Below, piece by piece: positions 1 to 8,193 of a stretch of 44,721 nucleotides of DNA (position 1 is its first letter; each line of letters starts with the position of its first letter). The translations under genes were made by a program, and so were the position numbers. The stretch covers positions 1-44,721 of the forward strand of contig JAQVSG010000010.1 in NCBI GenBank assembly GCA_028700655.1. The letters are read 5' to 3'. Source of the stretch: Caldisericia bacterium. Its GTDB lineage: Bacteria; Caldisericota; Caldisericia; UBA6126. The notes below the pieces were generated by a model. The model was not told where the DNA came from. It did no database searches and saw only the letters and a list, made by a program, of their open reading frames with translations.

Positions 1-90
1 AGTAGTGTTATGATGACTACTGTTATACAGGGGAAAAGTGTTTTTTTCTAGCGTTTCTTTCATTTTTCGGGTAGTTTTTTTCATAATAGT

Positions 91-309
91 GTGTTTTTAG
101 AATTTACACAACATATTTTACACTACCTAAGCAATGATCCCTATGCTGATCCTTTTATCATAGCCAAGGCACAGTCCTTAAAAGGTACAGTGGTTACTGA
201 GGAAAAACACTCTCCAAATTCTGGTAAAATACCTACCATTTGTGAGTATTATCAAATATGCTGTATCAATCTTGAACAGTTCTTTTCAAAGGAAAATTGG
301 ACATTTTGA
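91..309 (+). pseudogene. DUF4411 (PIN-like) C-terminal remnant
   Basis: The 72-residue frame resembles only the C-terminal part of DUF4411 proteins: a DPFIIAKA segment, then VVTEEK, then a KIPTICEYY stretch and a short hydrophobic end. Full family members are about 160 residues, so the first half is missing. In the same frame upstream there is a TAG at 49-51 and T-rich sequence with no coding character, and the GTG at 91 has no ribosome binding site. I read it as a decayed toxin-like gene next to a live AbiE toxin-antitoxin pair. The family call rests on remembered motif order, not on a search. Confidence 0.5.
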
Positions 310-383
310 CATATTAAATACTGAGATATAAATTGTTTTTGGGTTTAGTCTCTGAGTCTGTTTTGTGCAATGATGAAATTCAA

Positions 384-412
384 TTGACATTTGGGATCTT
401 TTTGTGTAACAT
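384..412 (+). promoter_or_regulatory. Promoter of the abiE operon
   Basis: A perfect -35 box TTGACA (384-389) is followed after 17 bp by TAACAT (407-412), a good -10 box. Transcription would start near 419, giving a leader of only about 25 nt before the ATG at 445. The -10 box overlaps the left arm of the palindrome at 405-445, which fits autorepression. Confidence 0.75.
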
Positions 413-445
413 GGTACTGTAAATATTTTACAGTTAGGTGTTACA
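405..445 (+). promoter_or_regulatory. Palindromic operator of the abiE operon
   Basis: A 41-bp two-part palindrome is centred on 425. The outer arms are TGTAACA (405-411) and TGTTACA (439-445). The inner arms are ACTGTAAA (416-423) and TTTACAGT (427-434), and the 4-bp spacers between outer and inner arms do not match. It covers the -10 box, the start site and the ribosome binding site. AbiEi antitoxins are known to repress their own promoters by binding inverted repeats, so this is the likely AbiEi site. Confidence 0.75.
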
Positions 446-1011
446 TGACATTCATACAAAAGCTGTCTAAAATGCGAGGATTGCAGACTGTTTTTACGAT
501 TCCAGAGATTTCGTATATAACGCACTATAACGATGAAAAATTGTATTCTGCCTTGAAATATGCTGTAAAAACAAATCATCTGATCCGCATTTCAAAAGGT
601 TTGTATGCTTTTGATCATCAGTATTCAAAACACGAATATGCCAACAAACTACGGTCTCCTTCTTACATTAGTTTGTATACAGTTTTGCAAGAACACAACA
701 TAGTGTTTCAACCCTATACTTCGGTTTTTTCCATTGCAAACCGAAACGAAACAATGGCAAGAGATGGACAAAACTATGCGTATCGTAAAATCAAAGATTC
801 CATTCTCCTTCAACCTTTTGGTATTGCTTCTGCGAATGGTATATTCAAAGCGAGTCCTGAAAGAGCGTTATGCGATAAAATATACCTAGATCATCACGAA
901 TATTTCGACAATCGTCGATCAATCGATTGGGATTTCATGACATCGCTCAATCAAAACGTGTACAACGACAACCGGTATATTGCTATGTTCATTAAGGAGA
1001 ATAAACCATGA
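445..1011 (+). CDS. abiEi: AbiEi-like antitoxin, winged-helix repressor
   Basis: This 188-residue protein is probably the antitoxin and autorepressor of a type IV (AbiE) toxin-antitoxin system. Residues about 10-50 (FTIPEISYITHYNDEKLYSAL, then an LIRISKGLYAF wing) form a winged helix typical of AbiEi. The remainder, with KLRSPSYISLYTVLQ and later SPERALCDKIY, matches the C-terminal antitoxin domain. I chose ATG 445 over the upstream TTG at 391 because AGGTG sits just ahead of it and because 391 lies upstream of the -10 box. The stop overlaps the toxin start by 4 nt (ATGA), implying translational coupling. The palindrome over its promoter supports autoregulation. The neighbouring nucleotidyltransferase makes the assignment firm, although the sequence is divergent. 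Confidence 0.8.
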   Translation: MTFIQKLSKMRGLQTVFTIPEISYITHYNDEKLYSALKYAVKTNHLIRISKGLYAFDHQYSKHEYANKLRSPSYISLYTVLQEHNIVFQPYTSVFSIANRNETMARDGQNYAYRKIKDSILLQPFGIASANGIFKASPERALCDKIYLDHHEYFDNRRSIDWDFMTSLNQNVYNDNRYIAMFIKENKP

Positions 1012-1727
1012 TCACACTGGATATTGCGAAACACCGTATAGCAATGACCCAATTATTATTAGATTTGTATAAAGATTCTAGGATTGCTCCTCTCCTTGGA
1101 TTTACGGGAGGAACTGCAGCAATGATGTTTTATAATCTACCAAGATTCTCGGTGGATTTGGATTTTGATATCATGGGGGACACTTCAAAGCGTTCTATCA
1201 GTTCTGAATTGTTATTTGAACACATAACCAAGCTTTTGCATCGCAAATATCAAGTGACTGACGAGTGTATGAAATTTAATACGCTTTTTTGGTTGATTCG
1301 GTATGAACTTCATTTCGCTCAAGTGAAAATAGAAATATCAACAAGAAACTCGACCCTGAATCACTATCATCCCGTTTTATTCTATGGCGTGACAGTGTAC
1401 ATTATGGATGCACAGGATATGATCGTATATAAGATGATTGCAGTCATGACACGTAGTCAATTGGCCAATCGAGACCTATTTGATTTGCATTATTTTTTAC
1501 AGTCTCCGTATGCAACATCTATTCGTTATTCTTTGCTAGAAGATTTAACGAAAACATCCCCGAAGGAGTATTTAATTGGTCTTCTTAAAAAAATAACCTT
1601 AATAAAGCCTTCTTCCGTTTTAAATGGATTGGGAGAAATACTAGAACCATCCCAAAAAATATGGGTGAAAAAGAACCTGCTCCCCGAACTTGAAAACTTG
1701 ATACAACTGCAGATTGATCAGATGTGA
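1008..1727 (+). CDS. abiEii: AbiEii-like nucleotidyltransferase toxin
   Basis: This 239-residue member of the DNA polymerase beta nucleotidyltransferase superfamily is the expected toxin of the pair. The GGTAAMMFYNLPRFSVDLDFD stretch carries the GG...S-D-D motif (GGT near residue 34, DLDFD near 50). VKIEIS supplies the third acidic strand. The KMIAVMTRSQLANRDLFDL segment matches the family's K...R...RDLFDL motif. AAGGAG lies 8 nt before ATG 1008. All motifs appear intact, so the toxin is probably active. AbiEii enzymes transfer nucleotides and halt growth, giving phage abortive infection or plasmid stabilisation. Which RNA or protein is the target here cannot be told from sequence. Confidence 0.85.
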   Translation: MITLDIAKHRIAMTQLLLDLYKDSRIAPLLGFTGGTAAMMFYNLPRFSVDLDFDIMGDTSKRSISSELLFEHITKLLHRKYQVTDECMKFNTLFWLIRYELHFAQVKIEISTRNSTLNHYHPVLFYGVTVYIMDAQDMIVYKMIAVMTRSQLANRDLFDLHYFLQSPYATSIRYSLLEDLTKTSPKEYLIGLLKKITLIKPSSVLNGLGEILEPSQKIWVKKNLLPELENLIQLQIDQM

Positions 1728-1798
1728 AGTCTCTTCTACTATTGTTACTGTGGATTTTTGTAGGATGTTCGGATTCTATATCATACCAAAAAGTATAA

Positions 1799-1826
1799 TT
1801 GACAAAGTTCGCTTTCTATATATAAT
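1799..1826 (+). promoter_or_regulatory. Promoter of kamA-ablB
   Basis: TTGACA (1799-1804), a 16-bp spacer and a perfect TATAAT (1821-1826) form a near-consensus housekeeping-type promoter. The leader to the ATG at 1915 is about 80 nt. I see no obvious riboswitch in it. Confidence 0.75.
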
Positions 1827-1914
1827 AAATGGTATATTTATGCGATTTGTGAAAAAAATATTGATACGATTGACCATATTGTTTAAACTTTGATGAAGAC
1901 TAGAAAGAGGTAGT

Positions 1915-3210
1915 ATGACTTCCCAATCAGAACAACACTTTAGAAGCAATTTTTCCGATGGTACGGAATCCAATTGGAGCGACTGGAAATGGCAGTTAAA
2001 ACACTGTATCCGTTCCGTAGAAACATTTGAAAAGGTGCTGGGAATTCAATTTTCTGCAGAAGAAAAAGAAGATTTACAGAAAACCGTAAATAAATTCCCT
2101 GTTTCTATCACTCCTTACTATTTGTCTCTGATTGATACCAAAAATATGAACGAAGATCCAGTTTTTCGACAGAGTTTTCCGTCTGTGCAGGAACTAGAAG
2201 TTTCTCGCTGTGATATGAAAGATCCTCTTTCAGAAGATGCCGATAGTCCGGTGCCGTGTATTACTCATCGATACCCAGATCGCGTTTTATTTCTTGTGAG
2301 TAACACTTGTGCCATGTACTGCCGGCATTGTACTCGAAAGAGAAAAGTGGGAGATATCGACAGCATACCAGATCGAGAACAAATCCTAAAAGGGATTCAA
2401 TATATTAAAGAAACCAAGCAAGTGCGAGATGTTCTCCTTAGCGGAGGGGATCCATTTTTATTATCCGATGAATATCTGGATTGGATTTTAACTGAACTTC
2501 AGGCCATTGATCACATAGAAGTGATCCGAATCGGATCGCGAGTCCCTGCTGTATTGCCCTTTCGAATCACAGATTCGTTGGTGAATGTATTGAAAAAACA
2601 CCAACCCGTGTGGGTGAATACGCAATTTAATCACCCTCGAGAAATTACAAAATCGTCTCGCACTGCGCTGCGAAAATTAGCTGATGCAGGCATTCCTTTG
2701 GGCAATCAGTCGGTTTTATTGGCATGCGTGAATGATTGCCCCAGAATTATGCGAGCACTCGTGCACAAGTTAGTGGCCAATCGCGTTCGTCCTTACTATT
2801 TGTATCAATGCGATTTATCCGAAGGTCTAAGCCACTTTCGAACGCCTATTGGAAAAGGGATTGAAATCATGGAAAGTTTGATAGGACATACGAGCGGTTT
2901 TTGCGTTCCCAGGTATGTGATTGATGCTCCCGGCGGAGGTGGAAAAATTCCTGTGATGCCTAATTATTTGATTTCTTGGTCCACCAACAAGGTGATTCTT
3001 CGCAACTATGAAGGCATTATTACCACCTATAAAGAACCCGATTCGTACAAACCTATATTTTGCAATCGCGATTGTGAAAACTGTGATTTGCAGTTAAGCT
3101 TGGACGATGCAGACGAACAAAAAGCGTTGGGAGTAGAGAAGCTATTGTCTGATTCAGATGATGCAATATCATTGATTCCAGCAGAAAACGAGAGAACGGA
3201 TCGTCGTTAA
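1915..3210 (+). CDS. kamA: Lysine 2,3-aminomutase (radical SAM, PLP)
   Basis: This enzyme converts L-alpha-lysine to L-beta-lysine by a 5'-deoxyadenosyl radical with pyridoxal phosphate. The 431 residues match the family length. The radical-SAM motif CAMYCRHC supplies C132, C136 and C139. [12 protein letters not shown] contains the PLP lysine (about K344), and a C-terminal [10 protein letters not shown] cluster matches the zinc-binding cysteines. The N-terminal WSDWKWQL is typical. The start has AGAGG about 8 nt upstream. Followed after 5 nt by ablB, it most likely makes beta-lysine for osmolyte synthesis, since none of the other lysine-fermentation genes are nearby. It is also called ablA in this context. 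Confidence 0.95.
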   Translation: MTSQSEQHFRSNFSDGTESNWSDWKWQLKHCIRSVETFEKVLGIQFSAEEKEDLQKTVNKFPVSITPYYLSLIDTKNMNEDPVFRQSFPSVQELEVSRCDMKDPLSEDADSPVPCITHRYPDRVLFLVSNTCAMYCRHCTRKRKVGDIDSIPDREQILKGIQYIKETKQVRDVLLSGGDPFLLSDEYLDWILTELQAIDHIEVIRIGSRVPAVLPFRITDSLVNVLKKHQPVWVNTQFNHPREITKSSRTALRKLADAGIPLGNQSVLLACVNDCPRIMRALVHKLVANRVRPYYLYQCDLSEGLSHFRTPIGKGIEIMESLIGHTSGFCVPRYVIDAPGGGGKIPVMPNYLISWSTNKVILRNYEGIITTYKEPDSYKPIFCNRDCENCDLQLSLDDADEQKALGVEKLLSDSDDAISLIPAENERTDRR

Positions 3211-3215
3211 AGCAA

Positions 3216-4049
3216 ATGGATACGATAGAACGATTTCAAGATTCTGTACTTCAACATGGAAAATCCAGTAACCGTATCTATGTGATGGAATATCCCCCTT
3301 CTATGAAGGATGATTATCCTCTACGGCTGAAGGAATTTGCTGCAGAGAGTGGGTATACCAAAATCGTTTGTAAAATCCCTTCTCGATACAAAAATTGTTT
3401 TTTACAGGGCGGCTATGTGGAAGAAGCAATTATTCCTAAGTTCTATCAGGGCAAAGAAGATGCTCATTTTTTATGTTTTTACCATGATCCTTTGCGACAA
3501 AAAGAAGAAATGAAACTGAAGTATGAGCAAGTGAAGCGAATAGCTGAAGACAAAAGAGATACTTTTCAAACCTCCTCTGGTTCTTCGGAAATTCATGTAG
3601 AAAAATGTACTTCGAAAGATATTCCCTCCATGGCGACTCTTTACAAAACTGTGTTTCCTTCTTATCCTTTCCCTATTAATGACCCCGATTACCTCTTCGA
3701 AACAATGAGGGACAATATTGACTATTATTGCGTGAGAAAACACAATCAGATGGTTGCACTAGCTTCTGCAGAAATGTCGTTTCGATACAAAAATGTAGAA
3801 ATGACAGATTTTGCCACCCTTCCAAGGGAATGCGGTCAAGGGTATGCTGGTGAAATATTGCATCAAATGGAACAAGATATGCAGGAAAAAGAAATCTACA
3901 CTTTCTACACGATTGCCCGTGCAATTTCCATAGGAATGAATGCGACCTTTACAAAACAAAACTACCATTTTGGTGGTCGTTTGCCAAACAATACCGACAT
4001 TTCGGGTCACATTGAAAGTATGAATGTGTGGTACAAAACGAAACAGTAA
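3216..4049 (+). CDS. ablB: Beta-lysine N6-acetyltransferase
   Basis: This 277-residue GNAT enzyme acetylates beta-lysine at N-epsilon to give N-epsilon-acetyl-beta-lysine, a compatible solute. The GNAT fold lies in the C-terminal half: MATLYKTVFPSYPFPI near residue 130, then TDFATLPRECGQGYAGEIL as the acetyl-CoA loop and helix, ending with FTKQNYHFGGRL and IESMNVWYK. The N-terminal half, with PSRYKNCFLQGGYVEEA, is characteristic of AblB. Its ribosome binding site is weak, so it is probably translated in coupling with kamA, which ends 5 nt before. It ends only 7 bp from the convergent uridine phosphorylase stop. Confidence 0.9.
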   Translation: MDTIERFQDSVLQHGKSSNRIYVMEYPPSMKDDYPLRLKEFAAESGYTKIVCKIPSRYKNCFLQGGYVEEAIIPKFYQGKEDAHFLCFYHDPLRQKEEMKLKYEQVKRIAEDKRDTFQTSSGSSEIHVEKCTSKDIPSMATLYKTVFPSYPFPINDPDYLFETMRDNIDYYCVRKHNQMVALASAEMSFRYKNVEMTDFATLPRECGQGYAGEILHQMEQDMQEKEIYTFYTIARAISIGMNATFTKQNYHFGGRLPNNTDISGHIESMNVWYKTKQ

Positions 4050-4056
4050 AGATTCT

Positions 4057-4812
4057 TTATTTGCTTTCTAGCCAGCATTGGATTCCATCCCATGCCACTT
4101 CCCACGAAAGCGTAACTGGGTCGACTTCTGTTGAGAGGAGATCTTCTTTCAAGGTCCGATCAGAAACAATGGATGTGATGCATCCTGCGCGAATTCCTAA
4201 AGTGCTAGCGATCACAAACAAACTAGCAGATTCCATTTCGTAATTCAAGACTCCTAGTTGTTTCCACTGTTCCATGGTGTCATTCCAGCGAGGAATAATA
4301 TATTTTTTGGTAGTATCAAACCGGTTTTGCCCCGGATAAAAAGAAGCTGTAGATGCAGTGATTCCAACGTGGTGTGGAATGCTTTTCTTTTTGGCAGATT
4401 CCAGCAATAGCGAAACCCATTCATAATGTGCAATAGCAGGATATTCGATGGGGGCATAAAAAGGACTCACACCATCGAGTCGGATGGATGCCTGTGTAAT
4501 CACCACTTCTCCTTGTTTCACAAACGGCTGAATAGCACCAGAAGTGCCCACTCGAAGGATGTCTCGAATACCAATCTGGGACAATTCTTCTACCAGAATT
4601 TCCAAGGAGGAACCACCAATTCCATGAGAAGCAAAAAGTAATGGTTTGTTTTGAACGTATGCAATGGCAATTGTGAATTCTCTTTTTCGTTCAATGATTT
4701 TTGCATCAAATTGCTTTTGATTGGCAAGTTCTTCAATGCGATATGGATCCCCGGTAATGCAAGCAAAGGTTGCATTTTGAATGGATTCTGTTGTTAAAGC
4801 AATGTGGTTCAT
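4057..4812 (-). CDS. udp: Uridine phosphorylase
   Basis: This nucleoside phosphorylase-I family protein of 251 residues (E. coli Udp has 253) splits uridine with phosphate to uracil and ribose 1-phosphate. Visible motifs are the GDPYRIEEL phosphate loop, the RVGTSGAIQP strand-turn, NYEMESASLF for nucleoside binding, and a late SDR. I chose ATG 4812 rather than the longer reading frame from 4917 because AAAGGAGAG sits immediately upstream and the family N-terminus starts there. It begins 13 nt after the histidine kinase stop, so the two are probably cotranscribed. Related purine or other pyrimidine nucleoside substrates cannot be excluded. Confidence 0.88.
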   Translation of the reverse strand: MNHIALTTESIQNATFACITGDPYRIEELANQKQFDAKIIERKREFTIAIAYVQNKPLLFASHGIGGSSLEILVEELSQIGIRDILRVGTSGAIQPFVKQGEVVITQASIRLDGVSPFYAPIEYPAIAHYEWVSLLLESAKKKSIPHHVGITASTASFYPGQNRFDTTKKYIIPRWNDTMEQWKQLGVLNYEMESASLFVIASTLGIRAGCITSIVSDRTLKEDLLSTEVDPVTLSWEVAWDGIQCWLESK

Positions 4813-4825
4813 GCGCTCTCCTTTG

Positions 4826-6847
4826 TCATTGGGCATGTTGGATATTTTTTTGAAGAGGAAGTTGGATATGGAAAGTACTGCCTTTCCCCCACAACGAATC
4901 GACCCAAATCTTCCCACGGTGACGCTCGACTATTTGTTTGCATATAGAAAGACCCAAACCACTGCTGTTGTTTTGTTTGTTGGAACGAGAACACCGAGTA
5001 AAACTTGCAAACAGTTTGGGAAGGTCTTCTTGGTGAATTCCTTCGCCGGTATCTTGAATCTGGATGTGCATTATTTTTTGTTCTGGTTTTTCTTTCGCTG
5101 AAATAGTAATGGATCCTTTGTGTGTATATTTGATGGCGTTGTGGAGAAGGTTGGGAAACAAGGTAGCCATTTCATCACGGTTTACATGTAAAATAGAAAG
5201 CGTGGAGGGAAGCTCATTATGAATGACCAATTGTTTTTCATCAGCCAATGGCTGTATCATCTTGATGATTTCCTGCAAAAGCGTAGGAAGGTAAACGCGA
5301 TCAAGAATAGGTGACACAGGAGAGGATTTTAATTTCTGAAAATCCAATATTTCTCGGATGAAAAAAGACAATCGTTGACAGTTTTTATCACAAATCGACA
5401 AAAGTTCTTGGGTGTGTTCTTTATGATCGGAACAAGAATGACTTTGCAGAAGGCGAAGACAACTTTGAATAGCCAGTAGGGGTGTACGCAATTCATGCGA
5501 GACCTGATTCACAAATTGGTCTTTCATTTTTTCATTATCTTCCATCATTCGGACACTTTCCCAGTTTTGATACGCTAGAGACGTGAGATAACTAAAAGCG
5601 CTACACACTTTGCTATCTTGTATGTTATATTTCTCAGCTTTTCCCGTGAGAGCCATGATACCAATAGTTTTTGATTGATATCGAATAGGAGTATAGATGA
5701 CAGAAAAAGAAGGAGGACAAGGCTTTATTTGATATTGCTTCCAGAAAGCTTGTATCATATCACTACTAATAAAAGGGTGTTTCATCGATTGAAAAAAGGA
5801 TTGATCGTGGTGAATAGATATAGGGATGGGTGCGCTGGAATCAAATGTGAAACCAATGGATTTCAAAAGTAGAATAGTGTCGGAGGGAAGATGGTTTTGA
5901 AACAATCCAATAAAACCTTTGGTAGAAGAAGTTACCGAACATAAAAGATCAAACATTCTTCGAAAGGAGCTTTGAAAATCTTTTTGCTTGATAATCATTT
6001 TTGCTGCTTCAAACAAAGATTCTAGTTCATTGGTCCTTTGTTTTTCTTCTAGCAAAGAATTCTGGTACGAAATCTCCATTTTTTTTCGTTGGGTGATATC
6101 AGTAATAAATCCTTCTAAATAGACTACATTTCCCTCTAAGTCATAAATAGCGCGCCCTTTTTCCCATACCCACTTCTGCATGCCCGACTTGGTAGTAATT
6201 GGATATTCATCTTGAAATGTACCAGGCGCTTTAACAATATGGTTCCATTTTTCCCAAATCGATTGTTGAAAATCAGGATGGATGATATCGTTGTAGCTAA
6301 TACTCTGATTCTGCAGAACATCCTCGGAAGAATATCCCGTAAGTTCTTCAAATCCTTTGCTCAGGTACACCATGGTCCAGTTTTTATCAAACTTACATCG
6401 GTAGACAAACCCAGAGAGATTTTCAATTAAGTTTTGTAGAAACTGATCTTTTTCTTGAAGCTCTAGCAAATTCTTTTTAATAGAGGTAATGTCATAATAA
6501 ATGGCGAAAAAGAAAGGGTGATGAGGAGAAGAGATATGAATTTGGTAGGTTCGTTTTGCCACAGAAACATATGCTTCCACATACCGATCTTTTTTTGTTT
6601 TGACAACATTGTCATATACGTGAAGATGGGGAGGTGGATTGGTTTGATGCAAGTCGGATCCAATACTCTGGAGAACATGTGCTTGATCGGTATGCATCAT
6701 AGTAGCAAAGGCAGGATTTGCATCCATGATTTGATAGTCAACAGGTTGTCCATCATCATTGTATATCATTTGGCAATAACACATTGGATTCATTGACGAA
6801 TGAAACAAATCTCGATAAAGTGTGAGGGAATCTCGCAACAAACTCAT
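4826..6847 (-). CDS. Cytosolic PAS-PAS-GAF sensor histidine kinase
   Basis: This 673-residue sensor kinase has no transmembrane segment. It has an N-terminal PAS-like domain (MCYCQMIYNDDGQP, then DANPAFATM), and a second PAS/PAC (LIENLSGFVYRCKFD to GFITDITQRKKME). A GAF-like region (SSTKGFIGLFQ to YTPIRYQSKTIGIMAL) follows. The HisKA domain carries SHELRTPL, and the HATPase carries an N box (NLLHNAIKYT), G1 (DTGEGI) and G2 (SSGLGLSI). All catalytic motifs look intact. ATG 6847 is preceded by AGGAGT. No response regulator lies nearby, so it is an orphan. Its layout recalls the second kinase at 13285-15264. The signal is unknown. Confidence 0.9.
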   Translation of the reverse strand: MSLLRDSLTLYRDLFHSSMNPMCYCQMIYNDDGQPVDYQIMDANPAFATMMHTDQAHVLQSIGSDLHQTNPPPHLHVYDNVVKTKKDRYVEAYVSVAKRTYQIHISSPHHPFFFAIYYDITSIKKNLLELQEKDQFLQNLIENLSGFVYRCKFDKNWTMVYLSKGFEELTGYSSEDVLQNQSISYNDIIHPDFQQSIWEKWNHIVKAPGTFQDEYPITTKSGMQKWVWEKGRAIYDLEGNVVYLEGFITDITQRKKMEISYQNSLLEEKQRTNELESLFEAAKMIIKQKDFQSSFRRMFDLLCSVTSSTKGFIGLFQNHLPSDTILLLKSIGFTFDSSAPIPISIHHDQSFFQSMKHPFISSDMIQAFWKQYQIKPCPPSFSVIYTPIRYQSKTIGIMALTGKAEKYNIQDSKVCSAFSYLTSLAYQNWESVRMMEDNEKMKDQFVNQVSHELRTPLLAIQSCLRLLQSHSCSDHKEHTQELLSICDKNCQRLSFFIREILDFQKLKSSPVSPILDRVYLPTLLQEIIKMIQPLADEKQLVIHNELPSTLSILHVNRDEMATLFPNLLHNAIKYTHKGSITISAKEKPEQKIMHIQIQDTGEGIHQEDLPKLFASFTRCSRSNKQNNSSGLGLSICKQIVERHRGKIWVDSLWGKGSTFHIQLPLQKNIQHAQ

Positions 6848-6895
6848 TGTTATTACTCCTGTTAATGATGTACAAAACAACGATTATTATCTTTC

Positions 6896-6904
6896 ATTAT
6901 ACCA
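6896..6904 (-). promoter_or_regulatory. Extended -10 promoter of the kinase-udp operon
   Basis: On the minus strand TGGTATAAT gives a consensus TATAAT (6896-6901) with the upstream TG of an extended -10 element. No good -35 box is visible, as is usual for this promoter type. It lies about 50 nt upstream of the kinase ATG. Confidence 0.5.
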
Positions 6905-6937
6905 AATCATCAAACAGATGCTAGACAACCGAGAAGT

Positions 6938-7492
6938 TTATCTCCCTTTATAGAGAGCAAAAGAATACCATACACCCACCGAGATATCCACACCCTTTGC
7001 GTTTTGTTCCAAAAGATAAGGAAGGATAGCTGCGGGTTGCAACAAAACGACTTCAATTTCCTCCGAGGATTCTAGTTGAGCCATAACATTGGCATTGATA
7101 GGATCGTTTTCGTCCACTTCCAATTCCACCACATGCATAAAATCGGAAAACAATCCAGCATTGCTGCAAATTCTAGGACTCACTCGAACAACTTTGCCTG
7201 TGTACCCAGTTTCTTCTTTCAATTCTCGAGTAGCTTGTGTAGCAATATCGTCCGATTCTGACAATCCTGCAGGAAAGGCAATGACCCAATTTTCGATAGT
7301 GGGTCGATACTGTCGTATGAGAACAATTCGGCCCGAGGGTTGCAATTGGGCAATCATGGTCATAGAAATGGGATGTTTTACCCTTGTAACAACCTCCCAA
7401 TGAGATAGTTCTCCGTTGTTGCAGGCAAAGGTTTTTTCCAAAACACCCACCCATTTTCCTTTGTAACCGAATTTTTCATGTATTTTTTTCAT
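6938..7492 (-). CDS. NUDIX hydrolase, ADP-ribose pyrophosphatase-like
   Basis: This 184-residue NUDIX protein probably hydrolyses ADP-ribose or a related nucleotide-sugar diphosphate. The NUDIX box is GLSESDDIATQATRELKEETGY: the REL-EETG core is intact, the spacing from the first Gly is one residue short, and Asp replaces the first Glu. The upstream VLIRQYRPTIENWVIAFPAG is typical of the ADP-ribose pyrophosphatase branch. ATG 7492 is chosen because AGGTGAG precedes it; the ORF-track extension to 7732 would run through the divergent DUF2089 gene and its promoter. Substrate is inferred from the subfamily only. Confidence 0.85.
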   Translation of the reverse strand: MKKIHEKFGYKGKWVGVLEKTFACNNGELSHWEVVTRVKHPISMTMIAQLQPSGRIVLIRQYRPTIENWVIAFPAGLSESDDIATQATRELKEETGYTGKVVRVSPRICSNAGLFSDFMHVVELEVDENDPINANVMAQLESSEEIEVVLLQPAAILPYLLEQNAKGVDISVGVWYSFALYKGR

Positions 7493-7580
7493 ACTCACCT
7501 CTGGTTCGTTTCTTTTTAGTATGATCGATAACCAATATTTCGCAAGAAAAAAGAAAGAGAGAAAAAATGTGAAAAGGAAC

Positions 7581-7608
7581 TTGACATTTTTAACATATTT
7601 TTTAAGAT
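7581..7608 (+). promoter_or_regulatory. Promoter of the DUF2089-DUF4097 operon
   Basis: TTGACA (7581-7586) and TAAGAT (7603-7608) are 16 bp apart. TTAACA (7590-7595) and TGTTAA (7609-7614) form a weak inverted repeat around the -10 box and might be an operator. The leader to ATG 7653 is short. Confidence 0.55.
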
Positions 7609-7652
7609 TGTTAATGTTTAGCTTAACTATTTTAATTTTATGGAGGCATTGA

Positions 7653-8192
7653 ATGAAAACACGACAAACCGAGAATCGAAATGTACGTTCTGTTCCCACA
7701 ATATGTCCATCATGTGGTTCGAAGCTTCGCATTAAAGTGCTCTCGTGTCCTTCTTGTAAAACCGAAGTAAACGGTTCTTTTACAATGGGCCCTTTCGCTC
7801 ATTTAACAAAGGAGGAAGAAAGCTTTTTGCAATGTTTTTTGATCTCTCGGGGTAACTTAAAAGAAGTTCAAGAACGACTTAACATTTCGTATCCAACCGC
7901 TAGGAATAAATTGGATCAACTTCTTGAAAGCATTCGCAACCACGTCGAATCAGAAAAAACCGAACAAAGCTTTGTGGAAAAAGTGGTAGACCCTGCCAAG
8001 ATTAAAAGCACTCTTCATGAAATCTCCGATTCGTTTCGAAAAATAAAGGACACATGGAAAGAATCGTCTGTAGATTCGCAAGAACCATTGTCCAAAGAAG
8101 ACAAAGATGTATTGGAGATTTTGGAACAATATGATGATGGTGACATTGCGTTTGATGATTTGTTAGAAAAAATAAACGACCAAGGAGAATAG
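7653..8192 (+). CDS. DUF2089 family zinc-ribbon/HTH protein
   Basis: This 179-residue protein starts after a GGAGG site. It has a zinc ribbon with two knuckles (CPSCGSKL and CPSCKTEV), followed by a helix-turn-helix-like region FLISRGNLKEVQERLNISYPTARNKLDQLL, both hallmarks of DUF2089. The rest, from about residue 95, is acidic and probably flexible. It is the first gene of an operon whose second gene, 1 nt downstream, is a DUF4097 protein. This pairing is common in Firmicutes and related bacteria. A role as a DNA-binding regulator of the operon is likely but not shown by the sequence. Confidence 0.8.
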   Translation: MKTRQTENRNVRSVPTICPSCGSKLRIKVLSCPSCKTEVNGSFTMGPFAHLTKEEESFLQCFLISRGNLKEVQERLNISYPTARNKLDQLLESIRNHVESEKTEQSFVEKVVDPAKIKSTLHEISDSFRKIKDTWKESSVDSQEPLSKEDKDVLEILEQYDDGDIAFDDLLEKINDQGE

Positions 8193-8193
8193 T

